DNA of 64,000 nt. It comes from Agrobacterium tumefaciens. GTDB lineage: Bacteria; Pseudomonadota; Alphaproteobacteria; Rhizobiales; Rhizobiaceae. The translations under genes were made by a program, and so were the position numbers. Positions 18,085 through 26,632 of the stretch are shown here, in pieces; positions within the stretch are counted from its first letter, which is position 1, and every line of letters starts with the position of its first letter. The stretch lies in the NCBI RefSeq assembly GCF_013337285.1, contig NZ_SUPW01000001.1:682001-746000 (forward strand). The letters run 5' to 3'. The notes under the pieces were generated by a model. The model was not told the DNA's origin. It did not search any database and saw nothing but the letters and a program-made list of their open reading frames with translations.

Positions 18085-18261
18085 ATGCTGTTCAGTAACG
18101 ATCTTGAAGAGGCATTGGTGGATTTTGCCAGAGATCATGGCATCGACAGGGACGAGGCCGTTCAGCGCATCGTCCGCGCCGCCCTTATCAACAGCGGCTA
18201 CCTCGCCTCCGGCGAAGAAGGCATTCCGCCGGAAAAGCTGAATGCCAGCAACGATGATTGA
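18085..18261 (+). CDS. Small hypothetical protein with a DNA-binding-like helical core
   Basis: A 58-residue protein starting MLFSNDLEEALVDFARDHG. The region DRDEAVQRIVRAALINSGYL looks like the helical part of a ribbon-helix-helix or similar small fold, but no signature is decisive. The start is uncertain: the ATG at 18085 has a G-rich stretch upstream, and an ATG at 18055 would add ten residues but lies almost on the preceding terminator. The stop is 3 bp from the convergent aldolase gene. Confidence 0.55.
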   Translation: MLFSNDLEEALVDFARDHGIDRDEAVQRIVRAALINSGYLASGEEGIPPEKLNASNDD

Positions 18262-18264
18262 GAC

Positions 18265-19065
18265 TTAGTAGCCGGATTTCGACGGCGCAGGCGCTGCCCC
18301 GCCCTTGTAGCGGGCGGACAGGGAGCGCAGCGTGTTGGAAAATTCCGTGACGTCGGCGCCAACGGCGACGAAGGACGCGCCGAGCTCGAGATAACGGCGA
18401 TTATAGGCCTCATTGAATGTGAGAATGCCGGCAGCCTTGCCGGCCGCAACGATCTTGATGATCGCCGCTTCGATCACCGCCTGCACCTCCGGCTCGTCGA
18501 TCCTGCCGAGATAGCCCATGTCGGCAGCGAGATCCGCCGGGCCGATGAAGACGCCATCCACACCTTCCACCGCAAGAATATTGTCGAGATCGTTGATCGC
18601 GGCGCGCGTCTCGGCCTGCACCAGCAGGCAGACGCTATCGGAGGCGCTATCGGCGTAGTCGGTTATGGTGTTGAAGGCCGACGCACGGGCAACGGCTGCC
18701 CCCATGCCGCGAATGCCGCGCGGCGGATAATGCATGGCGCTGACCAAACCTTCAGCCTGCGCGGCCGAATCGACCATCGGCACGAGGAGCGTGCGTGCGC
18801 CTGCATCCAGAAGCTGCTTGATCATCCAGCTTTCGCCGACCGGCACACGCACCACGGGTTCTGCCGACGACGTGGCGAGCGCCCGCAGCTGATCGATGAT
18901 GCTGCGCAGATCGTTCGGACCGTGCTCACCATCGATTACCAGCCAGTCGAAACCCGCGGTTCCGGCAATTTCCGCGGTAATGGCCTCGCCCATATCGAGC
19001 CAGAGGCCAATCTGCGGCTTGCCGGCATGGATGGCGGTTTTGAAACGGTTTTCGGGAGCAGGCAT
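18265..19065 (-). CDS. HpcH/HpaI family aldolase
   Basis: A 266-residue class II aldolase of the HpcH/HpaI type, metal-dependent enzymes that cleave 4-hydroxy-2-oxo acids to pyruvate and an aldehyde. Conserved parts are IGLWLDMGEAITAEI, FDWLVIDGEHGPND with the catalytic His, VQAETRAAINDLDNI with metal-binding Glu, and GVFIGPADLAADMG. The physiological substrate cannot be read from the sequence. It begins 7 bp after the stop of the upstream flavin reductase, so the two genes probably form one transcript. Confidence 0.9.
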   Translation of the reverse strand: MPAPENRFKTAIHAGKPQIGLWLDMGEAITAEIAGTAGFDWLVIDGEHGPNDLRSIIDQLRALATSSAEPVVRVPVGESWMIKQLLDAGARTLLVPMVDSAAQAEGLVSAMHYPPRGIRGMGAAVARASAFNTITDYADSASDSVCLLVQAETRAAINDLDNILAVEGVDGVFIGPADLAADMGYLGRIDEPEVQAVIEAAIIKIVAAGKAAGILTFNEAYNRRYLELGASFVAVGADVTEFSNTLRSLSARYKGGAAPAPSKSGY

Positions 19066-19072
19066 GATGTCC

Positions 19073-20290
19073 TCAGGAAAGCAGTAATTTCAGATCGGCG
19101 GAGGCGTCCGCCAGGATGGCGCGATCCGGCTCGGCACCGGTATCGAGCAGTTTCTTGCCCGCGACATAGGCCTTGGCATCATTGACGGCATCCACCGCCA
19201 CGAAACGCCCGTCGCGGAAATACCAGACCGACCAGCTGCCTTCACGGGCGCCTGGGCGCAGTACCGTCTCGTCATAACCGAGATTGAAGCCGGCGATTTG
19301 CAGCTTCACCTCATATTGATCTGACCAGAACCAGGGTTTCGCCTCATAGGCGGTTTCAGTACCGGCAAGCACGACCGCTGTCGCCTCGGCCTGATCGACG
19401 GCATTCTGGACCGATTCGAGACGCACATGCTGGTCGCGCCATGGCAGCAGGGCGCAATCGCCGACCGCGTGAATGTCCCGGTCGGATGTGCGGGTATAGT
19501 TATCCACCACAATGCCGTTGCCGACATCGAGGCCCGATTCGCGGGCAAGCCGGTCATTCGGCGTCACGCCGATGCCGACGATGACAAAATCCACATCGAG
19601 CGTCGAGCCGTCGGACAGTTCGGCGGCGGCCACCCGGCCATCCATGCCGACAAGGCGCACGAGGCCGGTCTTTTCGCGAATGGAAACGCCGTTCGCCTGA
19701 TGGATGCCGCGCATGATATCGGCGGTTTCTTTCGCCGCCACGCGCTGGAGAATACGGTCGGCCATTTCGATCAGCGTCACATCAAGGCCGAGCTTGCGGG
19801 CAACCGCGGCCGCTTCAAGGCCGATATAACCGCCGCCGATCACCAGCAGCCTGCGGCCCGGCTTCATCTCTTCCATGAGACGGTCAGCATCGCGCTTGTC
19901 GCGAACGGTCAAGACCCCTTCCAGATCGCCACCGATGCTGGCGGGCAACAGGCGCGGTGCTGCCCCGGTTGCCAGCACCAGCTTGTTATAAGCAAGTGTG
20001 CTGCCATCCTGCATACGCACCGTTTTGGCCTTGCGGTCGATATCTTCCACCCAGGTGGACAGCCGGATATCGACATTATTGTCCGCGTACCACTCCTCCG
20101 GGCGGAACATCAGCCGGTCGAAGCTCATCTCGCCGAGAAGGTATTTTTTGGAGAGCGGCGGCCGCTGGTAGGGATAGGCATCCTCGGAGCCGACGATGGT
20201 GATGGGACGCTCATCCTTCAGCGCCCGGAGCTTTGCCGCCAGCGCGAAAGCGGCCTGCCCCGCCCCGACGATTACCAGCCTTCCCGTCAC
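19073..20290 (-). CDS. FAD-dependent NAD(P)H-ferredoxin/rubredoxin reductase
   Basis: A 405-residue flavoprotein of the ferredoxin reductase family that passes electrons from NAD(P)H through FAD to a small redox partner. The N-terminus has the FAD-binding LVIVGAGQAAFALA, and the NAD-binding site is LLVIGGGYIGLEAAAVA near residue 150. The second FAD motif is DRDIHAVGDCALLP, followed by the C-terminal reductase domain. The start is a GTG at 20290 with a GGAG site, where the family sequence begins. An ATG 57 bp upstream is less likely. It is translated just before the HpcH/HpaI aldolase. No ferredoxin gene is nearby. Confidence 0.9.
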   Translation of the reverse strand: MTGRLVIVGAGQAAFALAAKLRALKDERPITIVGSEDAYPYQRPPLSKKYLLGEMSFDRLMFRPEEWYADNNVDIRLSTWVEDIDRKAKTVRMQDGSTLAYNKLVLATGAAPRLLPASIGGDLEGVLTVRDKRDADRLMEEMKPGRRLLVIGGGYIGLEAAAVARKLGLDVTLIEMADRILQRVAAKETADIMRGIHQANGVSIREKTGLVRLVGMDGRVAAAELSDGSTLDVDFVIVGIGVTPNDRLARESGLDVGNGIVVDNYTRTSDRDIHAVGDCALLPWRDQHVRLESVQNAVDQAEATAVVLAGTETAYEAKPWFWSDQYEVKLQIAGFNLGYDETVLRPGAREGSWSVWYFRDGRFVAVDAVNDAKAYVAGKKLLDTGAEPDRAILADASADLKLLLS

Positions 20291-20618
20291 ATTCCACTCC
20301 CAGACACGAATAGCGACAGGCCGATCCTGCCATGCTCGCGAAGCCATATTGCCGGATCAGGCGTAACGCCAAGTACGGCCCGCGTCAACCACGCTGCGAC
20401 GCCAGCCCGGTGCAAGCATGACACATTATCAGCACAGGCTGCGACACGCCTGCAACCGGACCGAGCCAAGCGCATTCTATCAAGAGAAACATCGGCTTGC
20501 GAAACGAAGATTGGCCCATGTCGAGACGGACAACAGACAATTGCGCGGATTTCCTTCACGACCTAGCAAGGAAGCCGCGTTAAAATCAGCATCAAGAGAG
20601 GCAATCCGGGAGGTTGTC
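20291..20618. other. Intergenic region, divergent promoters
   Basis: 328 bp between the flavin reductase (minus) and the PilZ-like gene (plus). I see no hairpin, repeat or gene in it. Confidence 0.5.
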
Positions 20619-20966
20619 ATGGCTTTGCATATGGATCCCCGTCAGAACGTCCCCCAGGACGAGAAGTACGAGAAATTTCAGATCGACCGGCCCGGCAAGA
20701 TCACCTTCATCGGGCATCATCTGAGCGCCAGCGACACCCTGCGCTGCCTCGTGCGCACCATTTCCCTTTATGGCGCAGAGATCGAAGTCGGGCCGCATCT
20801 GGAAATGCCCGCCAATTTCTATCTGGAAATTCTCGGCATCCGCGATGAGATCGGCTGCACGCTGATCCGCCGGGAAGAGGAAAAGGTCACCATCGGGTTC
20901 AACATGCTGATCGATGCCGAATTCCTGCACCATGTGCGCCGGCTGAGCTTCGAGACCAGCGCCTGA
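20619..20966 (+). CDS. Small PilZ-like domain protein
   Basis: A 115-residue cytoplasmic protein with a beta-rich pattern like PilZ c-di-GMP receptors. CLVRTISLYGAEIEVG resembles the D/NxSxxG strand-loop, and CTLIRREEEKVTIGFN resembles the closing strands. The N-terminal RxxxR c-di-GMP motif is not evident (FQIDRPGKITFIG), so binding may be weak or lost. The ATG at 20619 has a GGGAGG site, and a longer open frame upstream is ignored. A strong terminator follows. PilZ assignment is tentative. Confidence 0.55.
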   Translation: MALHMDPRQNVPQDEKYEKFQIDRPGKITFIGHHLSASDTLRCLVRTISLYGAEIEVGPHLEMPANFYLEILGIRDEIGCTLIRREEEKVTIGFNMLIDAEFLHHVRRLSFETSA

Positions 20967-21009
20967 GCGGCACGGCGGCGGAAAAACTGTTCCAAAACAG
21001 TCATTGGAT

Positions 21010-21039
21010 AACCGGGCGCGGCTTGCGTCCGGTTTTTTT
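21010..21039 (+). terminator. Intrinsic terminator after the PilZ-like gene
   Basis: AACCGG and CCGGTT flank a GC-rich loop, followed by a T7 run. Confidence 0.85.
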
Positions 21040-21090
21040 GCACCTATTGTGAGCCGGGTTTTCAAACACAGCTACCGGAACTTTCAGCCA

Positions 21091-22203
21091 ATGTCCGCTT
21101 TCTCACGCCTTACGCCGCTTGCCGTCTCGCTCCCTTCAACCGTTCCCTTCGTCGGCCCGGAAGCCATCGAGCGGAACCGTGGCCTGAAGATGGAAGCGCG
21201 GATCGGCGCCAATGAAAGCGGCTTTGGCCCCGCCCCATCCGTGCTTCTGGCCCTGCGCGATGCGGCGGCAGACACCTGGATGTATAGCGACCCGGAAAAT
21301 TTCGAATTGAAGGAAGCGCTTGCCATCCATCACGGCGTTGCACGCGGCAATATCGCCATCGGCAGCGGCGTGGACGGATTGCTGGGTGAGATCGCCCGGC
21401 TGATTGTCGAGCCCGGTACGCCTGTTGTGACCTCGTTTGGCGGTTATCCCACCTTCAATTATCATGTGAACGGTTTTGGCGGGAAACTCGTGACCACGCC
21501 CTATGTGGACGATCACGAAGACCTTGATGGGCTTCTCGATCTCGTCATCCGCGAAAACGCACCGCTGGTCTATTTCGCCAATCCGGATAATCCGATGGGA
21601 AGCTGGTGGGAGGCGAGCGAGGTCGTTGCCTTTGCGCGCGCGCTGCCGGAAACCTGCCTGCTCATTCTGGACGAGGCCTATTGCGAAACCGCGCCCGCCA
21701 GCGCCGTGCCAGCCATCGACGCGCTGATCGGCCAGCCGAACATCCTGCGCATGCGCACCTTCTCAAAGGCCTATGGGCTGGCCGGCGCACGCGTCGGTTA
21801 TGCCATCGGCACGCTTGGTAATGTCGAAGCCTTCGACAAGATCCGCAACCATTTCGGCATGGCGCGCATATCTGTCGCCGGCGCCCTCGCGGCACTCAAG
21901 GATCAAGCCTATCTGCATGAGGTCGTTGGCAAAATTTCCGCTGCCCGCGATCGCATTTCCGCAATTGCCCGCGACAACGGCCTTGCACCGCTGCCCTCCG
22001 CCACCAACTTCGTCACCATCGATTGTCACCGCGACGGCGCTTATGCCCGCGCCATCGTTGATGGATTGATGGAGCATGGCGTGTTCATCCGCGTGCCGGG
22101 CGTCGCGCCGCTCAACCGCTGCATTCGCGTGAGCGTCGGGCCAGACGACAAGCTCGACCTTTTCGAGCGGGCATTGCCGAAGGTTATCAAGGCGATTGGG
22201 TGA
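21091..22203 (+). CDS. Pyridoxal-phosphate aminotransferase, HisC-like
   Basis: A 370-residue class I/II aminotransferase most like histidinol-phosphate aminotransferases. GANESGFGPAPSV is the typical N-terminal substrate-binding part. YFANPDNPMGSW and ILDEAYCETAP hold the PLP-ring Asp, and MRTFSKAYGLAGARVGY holds the Schiff-base lysine. The ATG at 21091 begins 87 bp inside a longer frame and fits family length. There are no his genes nearby, so a role in histidine synthesis is not assured. It could act on other aromatic or imidazole substrates. Confidence 0.85.
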   Translation: MSAFSRLTPLAVSLPSTVPFVGPEAIERNRGLKMEARIGANESGFGPAPSVLLALRDAAADTWMYSDPENFELKEALAIHHGVARGNIAIGSGVDGLLGEIARLIVEPGTPVVTSFGGYPTFNYHVNGFGGKLVTTPYVDDHEDLDGLLDLVIRENAPLVYFANPDNPMGSWWEASEVVAFARALPETCLLILDEAYCETAPASAVPAIDALIGQPNILRMRTFSKAYGLAGARVGYAIGTLGNVEAFDKIRNHFGMARISVAGALAALKDQAYLHEVVGKISAARDRISAIARDNGLAPLPSATNFVTIDCHRDGAYARAIVDGLMEHGVFIRVPGVAPLNRCIRVSVGPDDKLDLFERALPKVIKAIG

Positions 22204-22329
22204 GGCGGACGACAGGCTCTCGCTTCCGTCATTGCGGCCTTGAGCCATATGCTGCGAATGCGATTCAAAACCACGCCGCAAACCACTGTTCGCGAATCAT
22301 TTTCCGTAACCGATATCGCCGAACATAAG

Positions 22330-22366
22330 AAAACCGCGCCGGCCTTGTTCCTGCCGGTCGCGGTTT
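22330..22366. terminator. Bidirectional terminator between the aminotransferase and Sel1 genes
   Basis: AAAACCGCGCCGGC and GCCGGTCGCGGTTT form a long stem around a 9-nt loop, with T/A runs on both sides, between convergent genes. Confidence 0.85.
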
Positions 22367-22492
22367 GATGTGTCAGCGCAAAAGCTTCTTTTCAAAGCCC
22401 TCGCCGCGTTCCCCTTCGGGTTTACTTTCGTTTGCACCGGTCATCGGGACTGGAGGGAGCCGGGCCGGAAATTCTGTCGTGGATGCGGTGCG

Positions 22493-22759
22493 TTAGTGCA
22501 TCGTCATCCAGTCGCGGGCGGCACGCAGCGCTTCGGCCAGTTCCGCCTTCGTCATGTTGCGGGCGAGATCCGCACGCAGTGAGGCTGCTCTTTCCGATCC
22601 GCGGATCGCGGCGATGTTCAGCCATTTGTGGGCCGCAACCAGATCCACCGTGCAGCCCCGGCCGGTCGCATAGACCAGGCCGAGATTGCAAAGGGTGTCG
22701 GCGCGGGTTTCGCCACCGGCAACTGCCATTTCGATATCGCGAATTTCAAAGCGTGCCAT
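22493..22759 (-). CDS. Sel1-like repeat protein, short
   Basis: An 88-residue soluble protein with one Sel1/TPR-like repeat: ADTLCNLGLVYATGRGCTVDLVAAHKWLNIAA matches the A...LG..Y..G.GV..D...A..W...AA pattern over about residues 20-52. A second helical pair follows (MTKAELAEALRAARDWM). Such repeats mediate protein contacts. It has no signal peptide and is much shorter than multi-repeat Sel1 proteins. It shares a bidirectional terminator with the convergent aminotransferase gene. Confidence 0.75.
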   Translation of the reverse strand: MARFEIRDIEMAVAGGETRADTLCNLGLVYATGRGCTVDLVAAHKWLNIAAIRGSERAASLRADLARNMTKAELAEALRAARDWMTMH

Positions 22760-23151
22760 CGTTTTTATCCCTGTCTTCTACCTGTTTCATCAATCGCCTT
22801 CTTTATGAGGCTAACCTTCAGAACCGCCGTCTTATGCGGCTTTTTGTCCTTCGGGCCGGCAGGTTTTCCCTGCGCTTTTGATGAGTTCACTATGCGCCAA
22901 GCCTTTCAACGGGCGCTTAAAAGGCATGATTAATAGGCCGCAAACAAACTGCAAACGATTGGTAAAATTGGGTTTTTGTTAAATATCACGAGGTGCGGAA
23001 ATTAAGGACTTTCAGAGGAATTTTACGAAAAGTTTACATCTGGATTTCAACCCTTCGTTCACCACGATCCAAACACCGATTTTCAAATTCGCCCGTCTCC
23101 ACTCCGCAAACAGTCGCAAATGCCTCTCCATGACGGCAAATTTCTATTTCC

Positions 23152-23169
23152 TTTTACGTGAACGTAAAA
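23152..23169 (+). promoter_or_regulatory. Operator-like palindrome shared with the ETF-QO promoter
   Basis: TTTTACGT-GA-ACGTAAAA is a perfect 8-bp inverted repeat. Its core TACGTGAACGTAAAA recurs in reverse orientation at 39144-39161 upstream of the minus-strand ETF-QO gene, so the two face their genes the same way. It resembles sites of MerR-type LiuR regulators of branched-chain amino acid breakdown. Confidence 0.55.
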
Positions 23170-23215
23170 TAGTATTCGCCTGCCTGTTATGAGGATGAGA
23201 CAGGCAAAGGATAGC

Positions 23216-23278
23216 ATGGCCAAAAAGGTGATCGCGTCGCAGGACGCCACACCATCGGCAATGCGGGACAGGGTTTAA
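23216..23278 (+). CDS. Possible 20-residue leader peptide
   Basis: The frame has a good AAAGGAT site and begins MAKKVIASQDATPSAM, stopping after 20 codons. It starts 46 bp after the operator-like palindrome and ends 67 bp before the DUF2147 gene. It may be a translated leader, a decayed gene start, or chance. Confidence 0.3.
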   Translation: MAKKVIASQDATPSAMRDRV

Positions 23279-23345
23279 TGCGCATCCATTTCTTCATGAC
23301 CGGTGCGGTTCAGAAGAGTCTGCGCAAATTTCGGGAGGAGTTTTT

Positions 23346-23684
23346 ATGAAACGCGTATTGATAATTGCCGCTGCCCTGATGATGGGCAGCAACCTTGCCT
23401 TTGCCGCAGAGGCAATCGAGGGCAACTGGAAGACGGCGAGCGGCGAAACCGCCGTGATCGGCCCCTGCGGCGCGGCCTTTTGCGTGACGCTGAAGACCGG
23501 CAAACATGCGGGCAAACAGATCGGCAAGCTTTCCGGCAAGGGAAACAGCTATGCCGGTGATATCACCGACCCCGCCAACGACAAGACCTATAGCGGCTCC
23601 GGCACCGTTTCCGGTAATTCGCTGAGCATGAAGGGCTGCGTGCTGAAGGTTTTCTGCAAATCGCAGACCTGGACGCGGTTGTAA
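23346..23684 (+). CDS. DUF2147 exported protein
   Basis: A 112-residue protein with a clear signal peptide (MKRVLIIAAALMMGSNLAFA, cut before AEAIEG). The mature part fits DUF2147: EGNWKTASGETAVIG near the start, then a compact beta domain ending GCVLKVFCKSQTWTRL. Four cysteines (two near CGAAFC and two near GCVLKVFC) could form disulfides in the periplasm. A GGGAGGAG site precedes the ATG. Function is unknown. The upstream operator-like palindrome suggests metabolic regulation shared with the ETF-QO gene. Confidence 0.8.
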   Translation: MKRVLIIAAALMMGSNLAFAAEAIEGNWKTASGETAVIGPCGAAFCVTLKTGKHAGKQIGKLSGKGNSYAGDITDPANDKTYSGSGTVSGNSLSMKGCVLKVFCKSQTWTRL

Positions 23685-23840
23685 CAGAAGGACGGCGGGC
23701 GGGCCTTCGGCTCGCCGCCAGCCAACGCGGCGCGGCATCGGGAGATCTGCCTGTAGTGCGGCCGCGAGCGGACGCCGCGTGGAACATCCCTGATCGTTGA
23801 TGTATCGTGGCCGCCCAGCCACACACCAACGAGAGCACGC

Positions 23841-24437
23841 ATGCCCCTCCCCCTTTCGACGATCCTGATTGCCGGCACCTCGCATGTGGGCAAAAGCACC
23901 CTAGCCGGTCTTCTGAGTAAAAAGCTCGGCTGTGAGGCGATATCGACCGACAGCCTCGCCCGCCACCCCGGCAGGCCCTGGCCGGGCATACCGGCGCCGG
24001 TGGAGGAATATTACGCAGAGCTTTCGGCAGACACGATCCACTGGTTTCTGAAAGTGCATCACCAGAACATCTGGCCGCTGATCCGCTCGATGATCGACAG
24101 CAGCTCCAATACCGGCAATCCCGCGATCTTCGAGGGCGCGGCTTTGCGCCCGGAACTTATATCGCCCCTGCTCAGCAACACGGTCGCCGGGGTGTTTCTG
24201 CATGCCGGGAATGATTTCCTTCTCAAGCGGATGCGCTCTCACGCCCGATATGACGAGGCAACGGCCAGCCAGCGACGGATCATCGACGCCTTCATCGAGC
24301 GCTCGCTGCGGGAGAATACCGAGATGCTGGCGTCGGCGCAGCAACATCACGTGCCGGTTGTCGACGTGACGAAACCGCAAGCACTCGAAACCCTCGTGGC
24401 CGATATTGCCGGGCGCGTGACCGCCTCTTTTTCGTGA
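23841..24437 (+). CDS. P-loop kinase-like protein
   Basis: A 198-residue cytoplasmic protein with a Walker A motif near the start (IAGTSHVGKSTLAGLL, residues 10-25) and CEAISTDSLARHPG, which looks like the substrate-binding segment of small-molecule or phosphoglycerate kinases. NPAIFEGAALRPELI and a lid-like arginine cluster (LLKRMRSHARYDEAT) follow. The fold is that of nucleoside or 2-phosphoglycerate kinases, but I cannot name the substrate. It stands alone, with no adjacent pathway genes. Confidence 0.65.
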   Translation: MPLPLSTILIAGTSHVGKSTLAGLLSKKLGCEAISTDSLARHPGRPWPGIPAPVEEYYAELSADTIHWFLKVHHQNIWPLIRSMIDSSSNTGNPAIFEGAALRPELISPLLSNTVAGVFLHAGNDFLLKRMRSHARYDEATASQRRIIDAFIERSLRENTEMLASAQQHHVPVVDVTKPQALETLVADIAGRVTASFS

Positions 24438-24602
24438 TCAGACGACGGGCGACCGAGGTCTCTCCCGGTGCCATTGCGGCATTAATCTGTCCCGTCACCA
24501 CCCGTTAACATCCCTGAACACCATATGAACCGGGGTCTCAGGGTCCGTTCAGTCCGAGTATGGCAAAACTCTGTCCATCAACTCCAATAAAGGGGAATGG
24601 AC

Positions 24603-24779
24603 ATGACAAAGTTGATCAGCCGGTTGGCAATCTTCGCGTTTCTCATGGCGATCTTCGCCATGTCCTTCGCTTCGCTCGTCGTCAACCCCAACCGCAGTTT
24701 CCAGCGGGTGAATGCGGGGGCGGCAATCGCCTGCCAGCACGGCCCGTCGCCTGTCGCCAATTGCCCCGTCGTACTTTGA
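24603..24779 (+). CDS. Very small membrane protein (first of a pair)
   Basis: A 58-residue protein with one strongly hydrophobic segment (LISRLAIFAFLMAIFAMSFA) followed by a short polar tail with two cysteines (IACQHGPSPVANC). The start is the ATG at 24603, 7 nt after an AGGGG site. An in-frame ATG at 24597 sits too close to that site. Family unknown. It is followed after 10 bp by another tiny membrane protein, so the two may be translated together. Confidence 0.5.
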   Translation: MTKLISRLAIFAFLMAIFAMSFASLVVNPNRSFQRVNAGAAIACQHGPSPVANCPVVL

Positions 24780-24789
24780 GGACCGGCCG

Positions 24790-24963
24790 ATGACCAGCAC
24801 CTTTTCCAACGGCCTGTTCTCCGCCCTGCGGCTGGCGCTGATGGCCACGATCTTTCTCGGCCCGGTGGCGGGACTTGCGGTTTACAAGGCCGATCCTCGC
24901 CCGGCATCCAAGGGCGCTGGTTTTGTGCTCTTGATGAGCCTGCAGCGCGGCGCGCTCGGCTGA
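24790..24963 (+). CDS. Very small membrane protein (second of a pair)
   Basis: A 57-residue protein with a single hydrophobic segment (FSALRLALMATIFLGPVAGL) and a basic tail (YKADPRPASKGAGF). A GAGGA sequence lies before the ATG at 24790. No family is recognised. Size, spacing and topology match its upstream neighbour, suggesting a co-translated pair. It precedes amn by about 100 bp, but a functional tie to AMP cleavage is not shown. Confidence 0.5.
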   Translation: MTSTFSNGLFSALRLALMATIFLGPVAGLAVYKADPRPASKGAGFVLLMSLQRGALG

Positions 24964-25066
24964 AATTTCGCCACCCCGTCCTCGCCCCGACCGTATTTTC
25001 CGTTTCTTTTCAGCTTCTTCGTATTTCTGTCGCTTGCCTGTCGAAATTGCCCTCTTATAATGGGCC

Positions 25067-26572
25067 ATGACAATAGAAAAACGAACGATTCCGCCCTTCG
25101 CCTTTATCAGCCCCGAGCCTTTCGCGCCGCAGTCCTTCACGGACCCGAAAGAAGCAGTCGAGGCTTTGACCGCGCTTTACGAACGCAATACGGCGTTCCT
25201 GATCAACTCCTTCACCGACCTTGCCAAGGGCGCGCCGATCGCCGGCCGTTACCGTGCCTGCTATCCGCAGGTCAGCCTTGAGACCGCGACCTTCGGTCAT
25301 GTCGACTCGCGTCTCTCCTATGGTCACGTCACCGCGCCCGGCGTCTATACGACGACGATCACCCGTCCGGAGCTTTTCCGCCATTATCTTAAGGAACAGC
25401 TGGGGCTTCTGATGAAGAACCATAGCGTTCCGGTCACGGTGTCGGAATCGGCCACGCCCATTCCGCTGCATTTCGCTTTCGGTGAAGGCGCTTATGTCGA
25501 GGCGGCAGCCGCATCCTCGCTCTCCGACGTGCCGCTGCGCGATCTGTTCGATACGCCCGATCTCAACAATACCGACGATCTCATCGCCAATGGCGAATAT
25601 GATCAGGTGCCGGGCGAACCCGCGCCGCTGGCGCCCTTTACTGCGCAGCGCATCGACTATTCGCTGGCCCGCCTCAGCCATTATACGGCAACCAGCGCCA
25701 GCCATTTCCAGAATTTCGTGCTGTTTACCAACTACCAGTTCTATATCGACGAATTCGCCGCATGGGCGCGGCAGATGATGAAGAATGGCGGCGAAGGCTA
25801 CACGGCTTTCGTGGAGCCGGGCAACATCATCACCCCCGCCGGTTCCGACAGGCCTGAAACGGACGCCGTGCTCGCCCGCCTGCCGCAGATGCCCGCCTAT
25901 CACCTGAAGAAGAAGGGCCATGCCGGCATCACGCTCGTCAATATCGGCGTCGGCCCTTCCAACGCCAAGACGATCACCGATCATATCGCCGTGCTGCGCC
26001 CACATGCCTGGCTGATGGTCGGTCATTGCGCCGGCCTGCGTAACAGCCAGCGGCTGGGCGATTATGTTCTGGCGCATGCCTATGTGCGTGAGGACCACGT
26101 TCTGGACGACGACCTGCCGGTCTGGGTGCCGATCCCGGCGCTGGCCGAAGTGCAACTGGCGCTGGAAGGTGCTGTGGCGGAAGTCACGGGTTACGAGGGC
26201 TTCGAGTTGAAGCGCATCATGCGCACCGGCACCGTCGCCACCATCGACAACCGAAACTGGGAGCTTCGGGATCAGGCCGGCCCGGTCAAGCGCCTGTCGC
26301 AGTCCCGCGCCATAGCACTCGACATGGAATCGGCCACCATCGCGGCCAATGGCTTCCGCTTCCGCGTGCCCTACGGCACCCTGCTCTGTGTCTCCGACAA
26401 GCCGCTGCATGGCGAACTGAAACTGCCGGGCATGGCGACGGAGTTTTACCGCACCCAGGTCGCCCAGCACCTGCAAATCGGCATCCGCGCCGTGCAGAAG
26501 CTCGCCGCCATGCCGACGGAAACGCTGCATTCGCGCAAGCTTCGAAGCTTTTACGAGACGGCGTTCCAGTAA
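25067..26572 (+). CDS. amn: AMP nucleosidase
   Basis: A 501-residue enzyme that hydrolyses AMP to adenine and ribose 5-phosphate, adjusting the adenylate pool. The N-terminal third (residues 1-180) is the family's regulatory domain. The C-terminal part is a nucleoside-phosphorylase fold with HAGITLVNIGVGPSNAKTI, RPHAWLMVGHCAGLR, and ALDMESATIAANGFRF, where Glu and Met face the ribose. Length and layout match Amn. The ATG at 25067 is the natural start. A CTCAAGGTG/CACCTTGAG hairpin follows the stop. The protein is cytoplasmic. Confidence 0.95.
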   Translation: MTIEKRTIPPFAFISPEPFAPQSFTDPKEAVEALTALYERNTAFLINSFTDLAKGAPIAGRYRACYPQVSLETATFGHVDSRLSYGHVTAPGVYTTTITRPELFRHYLKEQLGLLMKNHSVPVTVSESATPIPLHFAFGEGAYVEAAAASSLSDVPLRDLFDTPDLNNTDDLIANGEYDQVPGEPAPLAPFTAQRIDYSLARLSHYTATSASHFQNFVLFTNYQFYIDEFAAWARQMMKNGGEGYTAFVEPGNIITPAGSDRPETDAVLARLPQMPAYHLKKKGHAGITLVNIGVGPSNAKTITDHIAVLRPHAWLMVGHCAGLRNSQRLGDYVLAHAYVREDHVLDDDLPVWVPIPALAEVQLALEGAVAEVTGYEGFELKRIMRTGTVATIDNRNWELRDQAGPVKRLSQSRAIALDMESATIAANGFRFRVPYGTLLCVSDKPLHGELKLPGMATEFYRTQVAQHLQIGIRAVQKLAAMPTETLHSRKLRSFYETAFQ

Positions 26573-26590
26573 GATTGCGCATCCTCGCCC

Positions 26591-26624
26591 CTCAAGGTGT
26601 CGGTGTTGGTTCCTTCACCTTGAG
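26591..26624 (+). terminator. Hairpin after amn
   Basis: CTCAAGGTG and CACCTTGAG form a 9-bp stem around a 16-nt loop, 19 bp past the amn stop. There is no T run, so termination strength is unclear. Confidence 0.45.
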
Positions 26625-26632
26625 GCGTTGCA

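Larger units (their letters stand above)
22760..23345. other. Long AT-rich intergenic region with one palindromic operator
   Basis: About 585 bp between the divergent Sel1 gene and the DUF2147 gene. It holds the operator-like palindrome at 23152-23169 and a short possible leader ORF at 23216-23278. Base composition falls markedly around 22920-23060. Confidence 0.6.

Noticed and set aside
25055-26530. A 491-codon frame antisense to amn
   Set aside because: Shadow of amn with Arg/Gly/His-rich content. amn is intact.
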